From NCBI RefSeq assembly GCF_900094585.1, contig NZ_FMAG01000006.1, forward strand, positions 1 to 64,000: DNA of 64,000 bases, given 5' to 3'. The notes beneath the pieces were generated by a model. It did no database searches and was not told the DNA's origin. It saw nothing but the letters and a program-made list of their open reading frames with translations. How positions within the stretch are numbered: position 1 is the stretch's first letter; every line of letters begins with the position of its first letter. The position numbers and the translations under genes were made by a program. The stretch comes from Martinezella multihospitum. GTDB lineage: Bacteria; Pseudomonadota; Alphaproteobacteria; Rhizobiales; Rhizobiaceae. Positions 37,031 to 47,162 of this stretch are shown here, piece by piece.

Positions 37031-38209
37031 TCAGCCTTCGGCAGCATCCCGAACATGCAGTTGCAGCTCGGGTTCCTGCGCCTGCTGTTCCTCGGTCAAT
37101 TCGGCCTCGCGAATCCATTCGCGCCAGATGGCGACGATGATCGCCATCAGGACCGGACCGATGAAGAGCCCCAGGAACCCCATGGTCTTCACGCCGCCCA
37201 CCAGGCCGAAGAAGGTGGGAAGGAACGGCAGTTTGATCGGCCCGCCGACAAGCTTGGGGCGAAGCGTCTTGTCGACAATGAAAAGCTCGATCGTGCCCCA
37301 GAGGAAGAGAGCGATACCCGCCCAAAGCGAGCCGCTGGCGACAAGATAGATCGACACAAGCGACATCGACAGCGGAGCGCCACCGGGCACGAGAGCCATG
37401 ACGCCAGTCAGCACGCCGAGCGTGATTGCGGACGGAGCACCGGCGATCCAATAGGCCACACCAAGAACGATGCCTTCGCCAATGGCGATCAGCGTCATGC
37501 CCATGACGGTGGAACTGATCGTCGCCGGTACGACCCGCGAAATCCGCTCCCAGCGATTTGGGAGAATCTTCTCGCCGAGCAAATCGACCTGGCGAACGAA
37601 GGTCGCGCCGTCGCGATAGATGAAGAACAGCGCAATCAGCATGAAGAGCAAGGTCAGCACGACGTGGAAAGCACCACCGCCGGCTGCAAGCACCGCTCTA
37701 TAGATATTGCCGATATGGGCGCCGCTTACGAGTTGTGCCAACTCGCCAAGCGAGCCCGGGCTGCCGACATATTGCGTCCACTGCTCGCCGAGCCAGGCGC
37801 CGACGACTGGCAAGGCCAGAATCCATTGCGGCGGCGGCGCCCCCTCGCGGTTCACATGGATCGCCCAGCTGAACCACTCGCGCACCTCGCCAGCCATATA
37901 GATGGCGGATAGGACGATGGGCAGGACGAGGAAGGTGACGATGAATGCGATGGCGATGGTGGCGGCAAGCGTCGTATTGCCGCCGGTACGGCGCACGATA
38001 TCGCTATAGAGCGGCCAGGTGGCAAAGCCGATCACCGCTGCGGCCAGGACCGGAACGAGAAAGCCGTAAAAGAAATAAATGCCGGCGATGGCAATCAGAA
38101 TCAGCAGCCAACGCGCCGCGGAAATGGATGGGATCAAAGGCATGCGCGCATGCGCGCTTGGCCCCAGCCACCGATGCTCCCTCGGCTTATGACGTTCAAA
38201 TACACCCAC
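37031..38209 (-). CDS. AI-2E family transporter (PerM-like permease)
   Basis: A 392-residue inner-membrane protein with about eight helices. Typical motifs: FYGFLVPVLAAAVIGFATWP, EWFSWAIHVNREGAPPPQW, and FLPTFFGLVGGVKTMGFLGL then FIGPVLMAIIVAIW at the C-terminus. Family members are permeases of unknown substrate. The N-terminal 25 residues are cytoplasmic. Convergent with the GNAT gene, 4 bp apart. Confidence 0.85.
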   Translation of the reverse strand: MGVFERHKPREHRWLGPSAHARMPLIPSISAARWLLILIAIAGIYFFYGFLVPVLAAAVIGFATWPLYSDIVRRTGGNTTLAATIAIAFIVTFLVLPIVLSAIYMAGEVREWFSWAIHVNREGAPPPQWILALPVVGAWLGEQWTQYVGSPGSLGELAQLVSGAHIGNIYRAVLAAGGGAFHVVLTLLFMLIALFFIYRDGATFVRQVDLLGEKILPNRWERISRVVPATISSTVMGMTLIAIGEGIVLGVAYWIAGAPSAITLGVLTGVMALVPGGAPLSMSLVSIYLVASGSLWAGIALFLWGTIELFIVDKTLRPKLVGGPIKLPFLPTFFGLVGGVKTMGFLGLFIGPVLMAIIVAIWREWIREAELTEEQQAQEPELQLHVRDAAEG

Positions 38210-38232
38210 CGGTCTTACTTCGCCCCTCTTTA

Positions 38233-38263
38233 CTAGATCATCCGGTTATGGGGTATGATCTAG
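38233..38263. repeat. Inverted repeat CTAGATCAT / ATGATCTAG
   Basis: A perfect 9-bp inverted repeat with a 13-nt spacer, between the AI-2E and phytase-like genes. It resembles the small rhizobial palindromic elements. A second palindrome GGCTTTAAAGCC lies about 20 bp to the right. Confidence 0.5.
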
Positions 38264-38336
38264 GCCGTTTCAAGAGCAACGGCTTTAAAGCCTCTTTATT
38301 ATGCGGCCATGACATTAGCACGACTGGAGCGAGATA

Positions 38337-39467
38337 TCAGGAGGGGCGCCTGATCACCTTGAACGCGAAAAACTGCGTCTTCTGTGCCGGATTGAAATTA
38401 TTGTCGGCAACCAGGATCAGCAGATCGGTGCCGTCCTTCGCCTTGCCGAAGGTAATGCCTTCGATATTGTCGGGGGCAAGGCCGAGAGCACGCAGATCCA
38501 TGATCTGCGTTTTGCGCACCGGCACAACGCGCTGATCGGTCTTCGCAAGCGACGGAATATTGGCGACGTCGGTGGCACCATCGACGTCGACCATATTGAT
38601 GACCACCGAATTGCCGATGCCTTGCGCAAAGCCTCGCTCGATCGACAGAAGATGACGATCATCGAGTGCCATGATCTCGGACAGGCCGAAGTCATTCCAA
38701 CCGTTTGCCATGGGCGGCGCCTGCGGAATGGGCGGGATCGGATAGACATATTGCGCTTTCTGCTGGCCGGTCGTCCCGTCATAGCGGATGAGACGTGCAA
38801 GTGCACCATTTGTCAGCGTCGTGATGGGGCCGTCCTGATAAAGCGCCGATTCCGTGCCGACGAGAACGTCTCCGTCTGCGAGGAGCGTAATGCCCTCGAA
38901 GGCGAGATTATCGCGGATACCCGCGCTCTTGTCCGCGGTCGGCGCAAAACCGTCAGGCAATGAGAACTCGCGAAGGAAGCTGCCGTCACGATTGGCGACG
39001 CGCACGAAGGGCGGCAACAGCGCCTTGCCGTCGCCTTCGCTGGTCCAATAGATACCGTCCTTGCCCAGACGAATGGACTCGCCATCCACTTTCTTGATGG
39101 CAAAAGGCTGGCCATCCTTGTCCTTCAGCGTGACGTGATCGACAACCGCGACACCCTTCAGGCCGTTTGCATCGACATCGATGTCGAGATCGTAGAACCG
39201 GGCCGGTGCCTTTTCGGAGCGGTCGTCGCTAATGGCGATATAGCGGCCGGTCGAGGGATCGAAATCGATGCCCGAGAGGCCGCCGACTTCAACGCCGTTT
39301 TCCATAAAGCCGGTCGGAATATCGTAATTGCCGAGATAGGAGAGGCTGATCCCGGCCTTGCAGTCGCCGAAGGGGCAGGGGACGTCGATGGCCGTTCCGA
39401 TATCCAGCGCATAGGCGGAATGGCCAAAGAGGAGAACGGCAGCAGTCGTCAGAAATGGCTTCAACAT
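38337..39467 (-). CDS. Esterase-like activity of phytase family protein
   Basis: A 376-residue exported protein with signal peptide (LKPFLTTAAVLLFGHSAYA). It matches the phytase-like esterase/beta-propeller family: GLSGIDFDPSTGRYIAISDD near 64-83, ESIRLGKDGIYWTSEGD, and DNIEGITFGKAKDGTDLLIL close to the C-terminus. It may hydrolyse phosphoesters or be an esterase in the periplasm. Terminus of the upstream parE region is 153 bp away. Confidence 0.85.
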   Translation of the reverse strand: MLKPFLTTAAVLLFGHSAYALDIGTAIDVPCPFGDCKAGISLSYLGNYDIPTGFMENGVEVGGLSGIDFDPSTGRYIAISDDRSEKAPARFYDLDIDVDANGLKGVAVVDHVTLKDKDGQPFAIKKVDGESIRLGKDGIYWTSEGDGKALLPPFVRVANRDGSFLREFSLPDGFAPTADKSAGIRDNLAFEGITLLADGDVLVGTESALYQDGPITTLTNGALARLIRYDGTTGQQKAQYVYPIPPIPQAPPMANGWNDFGLSEIMALDDRHLLSIERGFAQGIGNSVVINMVDVDGATDVANIPSLAKTDQRVVPVRKTQIMDLRALGLAPDNIEGITFGKAKDGTDLLILVADNNFNPAQKTQFFAFKVIRRPS

Positions 39468-39620
39468 GGCGAAATCGTCAACCCGAATGGTAAAATGGCG
39501 GCATCTAAGGCAATGCCGTCATCTACACATTCATCCATGACGCCTTCGTAACGAATATCCGACAATCCGATAAAATATCGCGAGATCGGCCGAGCGCGGC
39601 AATCGGCGGTTGGTCTGACG

Positions 39621-41684
39621 TCAGATATCGAGATCCTCGGCGAAGGCGGCCCGCTCCTGAATGAAGCGGAAGCGGGCATCGGCCTTGGTTCCCATCAGGT
39701 TGTCGACGGCATCGCGCGTTCCCTCGAAATCCACTTCGTCGATCTCGACGCGCAGCAGCGTGCGCTTGGAGGGGTCCATCGTCGTTTCCTTGAGCTGGGC
39801 CGGCAACATTTCGCCCAGACCTTTGAAGCGGCTGATCTCGACCTTGCCTTTGCCTTTGAATTCCGTCGACATCAGCTCCAGCCGGTGGGCGTCATCACGG
39901 GCATAGATGGATTTCGAGCCCTGGGTGATCTTGTAGAGCGGCGGGACGGCCAGGAATAGATGACCCTGGCGGATCAGCTCCGGCATCTCCTGATAGAAGA
40001 AGGTGATCAGCAGCGAGGCAATGTGGGCGCCGTCGACGTCGGCATCGGTCATGACGACGATGCGCTGATAGCGGAGATCTTCTTCGCGGTATTTCGTGCG
40101 GGTGCCGCAGCCGAGCGCCTGGACGAGATCGGTGATCTGCTGGTTGGCCGACAGTTTTTCGCGACCGGCGCTGGCGACGTTCAGGATCTTGCCGCGCAGT
40201 GGCAGGATCGCCTGGTTCGTACGGTTGCGCGCCTGCTTGGCCGAGCCACCTGCCGAATCGCCCTCGACAAGGAATAGTTCGGCACCTTCTGCCGCACTCT
40301 GCGAACAATCCGCCAGCTTGCCCGGCAGGCGCAGCTTGCGCACGGCGGTCTTCCGGTTGACTTCCTTTTCCTTGCGACGGCGCATGCGCTCTTCCGAGCG
40401 CTCTATCACCCAATCCAGCAGCTTCTCGGCCTCGGCCGGATTGTCGGTAAGATAATGATCGAAAGGATCGCGTAGGGCATTTTCGACGAGGCGCTGGGCT
40501 TCGACCGTTGCAAGCTTGTCCTTCGTCTGGCCGACGAACTCAGGTTCGCGGATGAAGATAGACAACATGCCGACACCCGAAATCATCACATCGTCGGTGG
40601 TGATATTGGCCGCGCGCTTGTTCTGGGTGAGGTCGGCGTAGTTCTTCAGACCCTTGGTCAGCGCAATGCGGAAACCGGCTTCATGCGTGCCGCCCTCGGG
40701 CGTCGGGATCGTGTTGCAGTAGGAGTGGATCTGCGGGTCGCCGCCGTACCAGGTGATCGCCCATTCGAGCGAACCGTGGCCGCTCTCCTTTTCCGACTTG
40801 CCGGCAAAGATCTCGCGGGTAACGGTGAACTCATTGCCCATCGTTGCCTTGAGATAATCCTTCAGGCCGCCCGGGAAATGGAAGACCGCCTTTTCCGGAA
40901 CGTCGGCGCCTTCCGGCGCCAGCTCTGGATCACAGCTCCAGCGGATTTCAACGCCGCCGAACAGATAGGCCTTGGAACGGGCCATGCGGAAGACGCGGGC
41001 GGGATCGAAGCGGGCGTGATCGCCGAATATTTGCGGATCGGGATGGAAGCGGACGCGCGTGCCGCGGCGATTATGCACATCGCCCAGTTCTTCGATGCCA
41101 CCGACCGGCAGGCCGCGTGAGAAGCGCTGGCGATAGAGCTTGCGGTTGCGGGCGACCTCGACTTCCAGATCATCCGACAGCGCATTGACGACGGACACGC
41201 CGACGCCATGCAGACCGCCAGAGGTCTCATAGGCCTTGCCGTCGAACTTACCGCCGGCATGGAGCTTGGTCATGATGACTTCGAGCGTCGACTTGCCAGG
41301 CACCTGCGGATGGTTTTCCACAGGGATGCCACGGCCGTTGTCCGTGACGGTCAGGTAACCATCGCGATCGAGATAGACCTCGATGAAATTGGCGTGGCCG
41401 GCCACCGCCTCGTCCATGGAGTTGTCGATGACTTCGGCGAAAAGGTGGTGCAGCGCCTTCTCGTCGGTGCCGCCGATATACATGCCGGGGCGCATGCGGA
41501 CGGGCTCGAGCCCCTCGAGAACGCGGATGGAGCTTGCGCCATATTCCTCCGACGACGAAGTCGCCGGAGCCGCGCGCTGTGCGGGCGCAGGGGCTGGCTT
41601 TTCCGGCTTTGCGGCCGGCTTTTCCGCTGCTTCCGGTTTCGGCGAGCGGGGGAGGCCGGAGAAGAGATCGTTGCTGTTATCCAT
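39621..41684 (-). CDS. parE: DNA topoisomerase IV subunit B
   Basis: ATPase subunit that decatenates daughter chromosomes with ParC. The 687-residue protein has GHKL ATPase motifs (EVIDNSMDEAVAGHA, VTDNGRGIPVENHP, GGLHGVGVSVVNAL), then the TOPRIM motifs EGDSAGGSAKQARN and DADVDGAHIASLLI, and a C-terminal RFKGLGEMLPAQLKETTMDP. A 45-residue Ala/Pro/Lys N-terminal extension precedes the GHKL domain; length is typical of rhizobial ParE and shorter than GyrB. Confidence 0.93.
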   Translation of the reverse strand: MDNSNDLFSGLPRSPKPEAAEKPAAKPEKPAPAPAQRAAPATSSSEEYGASSIRVLEGLEPVRMRPGMYIGGTDEKALHHLFAEVIDNSMDEAVAGHANFIEVYLDRDGYLTVTDNGRGIPVENHPQVPGKSTLEVIMTKLHAGGKFDGKAYETSGGLHGVGVSVVNALSDDLEVEVARNRKLYRQRFSRGLPVGGIEELGDVHNRRGTRVRFHPDPQIFGDHARFDPARVFRMARSKAYLFGGVEIRWSCDPELAPEGADVPEKAVFHFPGGLKDYLKATMGNEFTVTREIFAGKSEKESGHGSLEWAITWYGGDPQIHSYCNTIPTPEGGTHEAGFRIALTKGLKNYADLTQNKRAANITTDDVMISGVGMLSIFIREPEFVGQTKDKLATVEAQRLVENALRDPFDHYLTDNPAEAEKLLDWVIERSEERMRRRKEKEVNRKTAVRKLRLPGKLADCSQSAAEGAELFLVEGDSAGGSAKQARNRTNQAILPLRGKILNVASAGREKLSANQQITDLVQALGCGTRTKYREEDLRYQRIVVMTDADVDGAHIASLLITFFYQEMPELIRQGHLFLAVPPLYKITQGSKSIYARDDAHRLELMSTEFKGKGKVEISRFKGLGEMLPAQLKETTMDPSKRTLLRVEIDEVDFEGTRDAVDNLMGTKADARFRFIQERAAFAEDLDI

Positions 41685-41889
41685 AGAATTTCAAGCTGCT
41701 CAGATTTGTTCTGGTGGGGCCAGACCCCTTTATTATCGCATTTGTCGCCGGTATTCGCGAATCACCGTGATTCTGCCAGAAACGGCGCACAAGAGCGATG
41801 GCACCCCGAGACGGGGCGGATTTATGAAGAGATTTGCGTTGCCGGGTGACGAATGGCAAGCCCAGTGGCCGATCGGAGGAAGTATACGC

Positions 41890-42786
41890 ATGCGAATGTC
41901 CACAGCTCATTTGCCTATCCTGTCCGCAATCTCGGCCATTTTGCTACTGGCGACGGGGCAGACCGCCTCGGCAGATATGTTGAAGCCGTTCAAGGACGAG
42001 CTGTTTTCCAATCAGACGGTCATCGAAAGCCACGACAACGGCGCGTTTCAGACGATCGATTACCAGGAAATGCGGGATATCAACGGCCGCGACCAGATCC
42101 CGGAAAAGCGCGTCAAGCCGGCCTATGTCGATACCGCTGTGCGCTGGAAAGCCCAGGACGACGAAACTCTGCAACTGGGCGACCGCAAGGTGGATGTCAC
42201 CCGCATAGGCCCGGCATCGAAGCAGGCATTTACCGTCATCTTCATCCATGGCCGCGGCGGCGACCGCAGGCTTGGTTCCAACGACTATACGTTCGGCGGC
42301 AATTTCAACCGGCTGAAAAACCTCGCCTACCGCAATGGCGGCACCTATTACGCGCCGAGCGTCAAAGGCTTCGATAGCAACGGTGTTGCCGATATCGCGG
42401 CGCTGATCCGCTACTCTTATGAGCAGTCGGGCGGCAAGCCCGTCATCCTGACCTGCGCCTCCATGGGCAGCTTCATCTGCTGGGGCATTACCCGCGATGC
42501 CGAGAGCGTCAAGCGCCTGAAGGGCATGGCGATCCTGAGCGGCGTCACCGATCTGGATTTCACCAAGAGCGCTTTCTACAAGGCAAAGCTGCCGCTCTGG
42601 TTCACGCATGGCAGCAAGGATCCGGTCTATGCGGCTGCGGACCAGCAGGCCCTGTTTGAGAAGCTTTACAAAGCGCATTATCCGACACGCTTTACGCTTT
42701 TCGAGACCGGCAATCATGGAACGCCGGTGCGCATGACCGATTGGCGCAAAGTGCTCAACTGGATCGTTGATCCGCAAGCGTCATAA
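41890..42786 (+). CDS. Exported alpha/beta-hydrolase-fold protein
   Basis: A 298-residue protein with a signal peptide (SAISAILLLATGQTASA). The triad is visible: Ser in TCASMGSFICWG (C-x-S-x-G variant of the nucleophile elbow), Asp in THGSKDPVYA, His in TGNHGTPVRM; oxyanion region FIHGRGGDRR. GGAGGA is 9 nt before the ATG at 41890; the longer frame from 41383 overlaps parE on the opposite strand and is not credible. Substrate unknown. Divergent from parE. Confidence 0.85.
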   Translation: MRMSTAHLPILSAISAILLLATGQTASADMLKPFKDELFSNQTVIESHDNGAFQTIDYQEMRDINGRDQIPEKRVKPAYVDTAVRWKAQDDETLQLGDRKVDVTRIGPASKQAFTVIFIHGRGGDRRLGSNDYTFGGNFNRLKNLAYRNGGTYYAPSVKGFDSNGVADIAALIRYSYEQSGGKPVILTCASMGSFICWGITRDAESVKRLKGMAILSGVTDLDFTKSAFYKAKLPLWFTHGSKDPVYAAADQQALFEKLYKAHYPTRFTLFETGNHGTPVRMTDWRKVLNWIVDPQAS

Positions 42787-42922
42787 ACGCTCGCGCAATC
42801 CGACTTATTTTCCGGATAAGCATTTTTCAAACGATTTGAGCCCGTTTCGGCCGCATTCGATAACTTTCCTTTCCCTTTCCTTTTTGTTAGTCCGAAGCTG
42901 GATCAAGGGGGAGAATATCGGA

Positions 42923-43693
42923 ATGACGAAGACCATACGGCCGCTTCTGGCCGGAAACTGGAAGATGAACGGCACGCGCGCGAGCCTGGATCAGATCAAG
43001 GCGATCGCGGACGGCGTCAAGGCGCCGCTGTCGGAGAAAATCGATACGCTGCTCTGCCCCCCGGCAACCTTGCTCTATGTCGCGACCGCGCTTTGCGACG
43101 ACAGCCCGCTCGCCATCGGCGCCCAGGATTGCCACCAGCAGGTCAGCGGCGCACATACCGGCGACATTTCGGCCGAAATGATTGCCGACTGCTTCGGGAC
43201 CCACGTCATCGTCGGCCATTCAGAACGCCGCAGGAATCACGCGGAAAGCGATATGCTGGTGCGCGCCAAGGCTCAGGCGGCGCATGATGCTGGCCTCATC
43301 GCCATCATCTGCATCGGCGAAACGGCCTACGAGCGCAACAGCGGCCAGACGCTAGAGGTATTGAAGCGGGAACTTGTGGGCTCCATTCCGGACGGCTCAA
43401 CGGCGCAGACGACCGTGATCGCCTATGAGCCAGTCTGGGCGATCGGCACCGGCGTTGTCCCGACCCAGGAGAACGTGGAGGAGGCACATGCCTTCATCCG
43501 CGCCGAACTCATCGAACGCTTCGGTAAGGAGGGCGCGAATATGCGAATCCTCTACGGCGGATCGGTCAGCGGCGCCAATGCACGCGACCTTTTGGATGTT
43601 CCGCATGTCAACGGTGTGCTTGTCGGTGGCCAGAGCTTGAAAGCGACCGATTTCCTCGCCATTTATGCCGCATTCGAACGGCAGTTCGCCTGA
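42923..43693 (+). CDS. tpiA: Triosephosphate isomerase
   Basis: Glycolytic/Calvin interconversion of glyceraldehyde-3-phosphate and dihydroxyacetone phosphate. The 256-residue protein has NWKMNG, HSERR (HVIVGHSERR), AYEPVWAIGTG with catalytic Glu, and the phosphate-binding ILYGGSVSG. ATG 42923 gives MTKTIRPLLAGNWKMNG; a GGGGGAG site is upstream. Alphaproteobacteria often carry more than one copy. First of a plus-strand run with secG and pyrG. Confidence 0.95.
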   Translation: MTKTIRPLLAGNWKMNGTRASLDQIKAIADGVKAPLSEKIDTLLCPPATLLYVATALCDDSPLAIGAQDCHQQVSGAHTGDISAEMIADCFGTHVIVGHSERRRNHAESDMLVRAKAQAAHDAGLIAIICIGETAYERNSGQTLEVLKRELVGSIPDGSTAQTTVIAYEPVWAIGTGVVPTQENVEEAHAFIRAELIERFGKEGANMRILYGGSVSGANARDLLDVPHVNGVLVGGQSLKATDFLAIYAAFERQFA

Positions 43694-43806
43694 AGCAACA
43701 ACTTGCCCGGAGTTCCGACCTTAAAAGGGCTTGGAATAGGCGAGAGCCTCATGTAAAGAGCCGCGAGCTTTTATTTTTGATGCCCGCACCGGGCAGGACT
43801 GGATCT

Positions 43807-44325
43807 ATGCAAACCGTACTGCTTGTCATCTATCTCATGATTGTCGTCGCCCTTATCGGCGTGGTGCTGATTCAGCGCTCCGAAGGTGGCGGCCTCGGCA
43901 TCGGCGGCGGATCGGGCTTCATGTCTGCGCGCGGTACGGCCAACGCGCTGACCCGCACCACGGCGATCCTCGCAGCGCTCTTCTTTGCGCTGGCGCTCGG
44001 CATGAACGTGCTGTCCCGCTTCGAAGCTCGCCCGACCGATATTCTCAATCGTATCCCGAGCACGGCCGGCCAGGGTAACGGCATTCTCGATTCGCTCGGC
44101 GGCCAGAAGGGTGCAGCTCCGGCCACGACCCAGCCGAAGCCGGCCGACAATAGCGGCGTTCCGAACAGCGGTGCCGTCGCTCCGCAGTCGCAGGCGACAC
44201 CGCCTGCCGCGACGAATCAGACGGCACCTGCCCAGCAGGCTCCGGCCGCAACCGGTCAGCAGACCGCACCGGCGACGACCACTCCCGCGCCAGCCGACAA
44301 CGGCAGCGTCCCGACCGGTAAGTAA
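43807..44325 (+). CDS. secG: Preprotein translocase subunit SecG
   Basis: Third subunit of the SecYEG channel. The first 70 residues match SecG: MQTVLLVIYLMIVVALIGVV, LIQRSEGGGLGIGGGSGFM and a second helix LALGMNVLSRFEA. The remaining 100 residues are a low-complexity Ala/Pro/Thr/Gln tail, as in many rhizobial SecG. An ATG ten codons upstream was rejected in favour of the family start. Followed by a terminator before pyrG. Confidence 0.93.
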   Translation: MQTVLLVIYLMIVVALIGVVLIQRSEGGGLGIGGGSGFMSARGTANALTRTTAILAALFFALALGMNVLSRFEARPTDILNRIPSTAGQGNGILDSLGGQKGAAPATTQPKPADNSGVPNSGAVAPQSQATPPAATNQTAPAQQAPAATGQQTAPATTTPAPADNGSVPTGK

Positions 44326-44347
44326 ATCCGGTCGCTGAAGATCATCC

Positions 44348-44381
44348 CCGGCAGGTCCTCGGATCTGCCGGTTTTGTTTTG
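44348..44381 (+). terminator. Rho-independent terminator between secG and pyrG
   Basis: CCGGCAG pairs with CTGCCGG around a 10-nt loop, followed by TTTTGTTTTG. It sits 22 nt after the secG stop and 88 nt before pyrG. Confidence 0.85.
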
Positions 44382-44468
44382 TCTATATTCCGTCTTCTGT
44401 GCCCAATATTCCGGAAACGAATTTTAGGGCTAGCGGAATCATTTGTGAAAAGGTATCCGGTGACTCCC

Positions 44469-46097
44469 ATGGCGCGATATGTATTCATCACTGGCGGCGT
44501 GGTTTCTTCCCTCGGAAAAGGAATTGCGGCTGCGGCTCTCGGAGCGTTGTTGCAGGCTCGTGGTTATCGAGTCCGCCTGCGCAAACTCGACCCCTATCTG
44601 AACGTGGATCCGGGCACGATGAGCCCGACCCAGCACGGCGAGGTCTTCGTCACTGACGACGGAGCGGAAACCGACCTCGATCTCGGCCACTATGAGCGCT
44701 TTACCGGCCGCTCGGCCACGAAGACCGACAACATCACCACCGGTCGCATCTACAAGAACATCATCGACAAGGAACGCCGCGGCGATTATCTGGGCGCCAC
44801 CGTCCAGGTCATTCCGCACGTCACCAACGAGATCAAGGATTTCGTGACCGAAGGCAATGACGAGTATGATTTCGTCATCTGCGAGATCGGCGGCACGGTC
44901 GGCGATATCGAAGCGATGCCCTTCATGGAAGCGATCCGCCAGCTCGGCAACGATCTGCCGCGCGGCACTGCGGTCTACGTTCATCTGACGCTGATGCCTT
45001 ATATTCCGGCTGCCGGCGAGCTGAAGACCAAGCCGACGCAGCATTCGGTCAAGGAACTACAGGCCCTCGGCATTCACCCGGACATCCTGCTCGTCCGTGC
45101 GGATCGCGAAATCCCGGAGGCCGAACGCCGCAAGCTTTCTCTGTTCTGCAACGTGCGGGAATCTGCCGTCATTCAGGCGCTCGATGTCGCGAACATCTAT
45201 GACGTGCCGATGGCCTACCATAAGGAAGGCCTTGATAACGAGGTCCTGGCCGCCTTCGGCATCGAGCCGGCTCCGAAGCCGCGCCTGGAGCAGTGGGAAG
45301 AGGTCTGCAATCGCATTCGCACGCCGGAAGGCGAGGTAACGATTGCCATCGTCGGCAAATATACCGGCCTGAAGGATGCCTATAAGTCGCTGATCGAAGC
45401 GCTGCATCACGGCGGCATTGCCAACCGGGTCAAGGTCAAGCTCGAATGGATCGAATCCGAAGTCTTCGAAAAGGAAGATCCGGCCCCGTATCTCGAGAAG
45501 GTTCACGGTATTCTCGTCCCCGGCGGCTTCGGCGAGCGCGGTTCTGAAGGCAAGATCCTCGCCGCCCGTTTCGCGCGCGAACGCAAGGTGCCGTATTTCG
45601 GCATCTGCTTCGGCATGCAGATGGCCGTCATCGAAGCGGCCCGCAATCTGGCCGGCGTCGAACATGCATCGTCGACGGAATTCGGACCGACCAAGGAGCC
45701 GGTCGTCGGCCTGATGACCGAATGGCTGAAAGGTAATGAGCTGCAGAAGCGCACGGCCTCCGGCGACCTCGGCGGCACCATGCGTCTCGGCGCCTACAAG
45801 GCGGCCCTGAAGAAGGGCACGAAGATTTCCGAGATCTACGGCTCCACCGATATTTCGGAGCGCCATCGCCATCGCTATGAAGTCAACATTGACTACAAGG
45901 ACAAGTTGGAAGACTGCGGCTTGACCTTCTCCGGCATGTCACCGGATGGTGTTTTGCCTGAGACGATCGAGTATGCAGATCATCCGTGGTTCATCGGTGT
46001 CCAGTATCACCCGGAACTGAAGTCCCGTCCGCTGGAGCCGCATCCGCTGTTCTCAAGCTTCATCGAAGCGGCGACGGAACAGAGCCGGCTGGTTTGA
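44469..46097 (+). CDS. pyrG: CTP synthase
   Basis: Glutamine-dependent amination of UTP to CTP. The 542-residue protein has the synthase domain (MARYVFITGGVVSSLGKGIA, then KLDPYLNVDPGTMSPTQHGE and DLDLGHYERF) and the glutaminase domain with GGFGERGSEGK, nucleophile Cys in GICFGMQMAVIE near 380, and HPELKSRP with the His-Glu pair. The ATG at 44469 was preferred to 44379 because homology starts there. The last 38 bp overlap the convergent AraC-type gene. Confidence 0.97.
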   Translation: MARYVFITGGVVSSLGKGIAAAALGALLQARGYRVRLRKLDPYLNVDPGTMSPTQHGEVFVTDDGAETDLDLGHYERFTGRSATKTDNITTGRIYKNIIDKERRGDYLGATVQVIPHVTNEIKDFVTEGNDEYDFVICEIGGTVGDIEAMPFMEAIRQLGNDLPRGTAVYVHLTLMPYIPAAGELKTKPTQHSVKELQALGIHPDILLVRADREIPEAERRKLSLFCNVRESAVIQALDVANIYDVPMAYHKEGLDNEVLAAFGIEPAPKPRLEQWEEVCNRIRTPEGEVTIAIVGKYTGLKDAYKSLIEALHHGGIANRVKVKLEWIESEVFEKEDPAPYLEKVHGILVPGGFGERGSEGKILAARFARERKVPYFGICFGMQMAVIEAARNLAGVEHASSTEFGPTKEPVVGLMTEWLKGNELQKRTASGDLGGTMRLGAYKAALKKGTKISEIYGSTDISERHRHRYEVNIDYKDKLEDCGLTFSGMSPDGVLPETIEYADHPWFIGVQYHPELKSRPLEPHPLFSSFIEAATEQSRLV

Positions 46098-47112
46098 GAG
46101 CTGCAAATCGCTTGCGGTAGTCGCTCGGACTGACCGCAAGCCTCTCTCGAAAATGATGGCGCATGGTGGCGAGCGATCCAAATCCGCTCGCCACTGCCAC
46201 GTCATCCAATGAAATGGCCGTTTGCTTTTCAAGCAGATCGCGAGCCCGTCGCAGTCGCTCGCTGAGCAGCCATTCGCCCGGCGCCATGCCGGTGGTCGCC
46301 TCGAAACGACGCTGAAAAGTCCTCATGCTCATACCCGCCCGCGCCGCCAGCGCAGCAATGGGCTGCTCCTCCTGCAGGCGCTCGCGCATCCATTCAAGCA
46401 GGGGCCCCAAGCGGGCGCCTTCGCGCTGTCGCAGAACCGGCGTCTCGATATATTGTGCCTGGCCACCCTCGCGATGGGGCGGCACCACCAGACGGCGCGC
46501 GACGCTATTGGCGATCTCAGGTCCGAAATCCCGCCGCACGACATGCAGGCAGAGATCGATGGCGGCGGCACTGCCGGCGGCGGTCAGCACCTTGTCTTCA
46601 TCGACATAAAGAACATCCGCATCAACAGTGATGTCCGGATAGCGGGCGGCGATGGAATCGACATAGCGCCAATGCGTCGTCGCCTTCCGGCCCGCGAGCA
46701 AGCCCGCAGCAGCAAGGACCGCGACGCCGGAGCAGAGCGACATGATGCGAATGCCGCGGCGGCTCGCCGCCTGCAGTTCGGCAATCAGCGGGGCAGGGAC
46801 AGCCGTTCCTATGCCGCGCCAACCGGGCACGACGATCAGATCGGCATCGGCAATAACCTCAAGGCCATGATCGACCTGTACCGTCAGCCCGCCCGCAGCA
46901 CGCAGAGGGCCATCCTCGATAGCGCAGGCGGAAAAGCGATACCAGTCCTCACCCATCTCCGGACGCGGCAGGCCGAAGATCTCGTAGGCGACGCCAAATT
47001 CGAAGGTACAAAGTCCGTCATAGACGAGGGTGACGACATGGGGGCCTAGAAGATGGGGACGATCAGAGTTTGGCATGATTTTGACGTTATATGGCATTTC
47101 GGCCAATTTCAA
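46060..47112 (-). CDS. GlxA-type AraC-family regulator (FtrA-like)
   Basis: A 350-residue regulator with an N-terminal DJ-1/PfpI-like domain (ADLIVVPGWRGIGTAVPAPL, MSLCSGVAVLAAAGLLAGRK, with the nucleophile-elbow Cys in LCSG) and a C-terminal pair of AraC helix-turn-helix motifs (PIAALAARAGMSMRTFQRRF and ISLDDVAVASGFGSLATMRH). It is divergent from the rhodanese gene, 50 bp apart, a pairing recalled for FtrA/AraC members. Start may be at 47076 (MPNSDRPHLL). It overlaps the 3' end of pyrG by 38 bp. Confidence 0.87.
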   Translation of the reverse strand: MKLAEMPYNVKIMPNSDRPHLLGPHVVTLVYDGLCTFEFGVAYEIFGLPRPEMGEDWYRFSACAIEDGPLRAAGGLTVQVDHGLEVIADADLIVVPGWRGIGTAVPAPLIAELQAASRRGIRIMSLCSGVAVLAAAGLLAGRKATTHWRYVDSIAARYPDITVDADVLYVDEDKVLTAAGSAAAIDLCLHVVRRDFGPEIANSVARRLVVPPHREGGQAQYIETPVLRQREGARLGPLLEWMRERLQEEQPIAALAARAGMSMRTFQRRFEATTGMAPGEWLLSERLRRARDLLEKQTAISLDDVAVASGFGSLATMRHHFRERLAVSPSDYRKRFAALKPAGSVPSPLR

Positions 47113-47162
47113 CGGTGGGATCGCTCAGGCATGAATGCGCCGAACCAAAGAAGGAGCACTCC

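Noticed and set aside
43999..44325. Repetitive Ala/Pro/Thr stretch in secG
   Set aside because: Low-complexity C-terminal tail is usual in rhizobial SecG and needs no special explanation.
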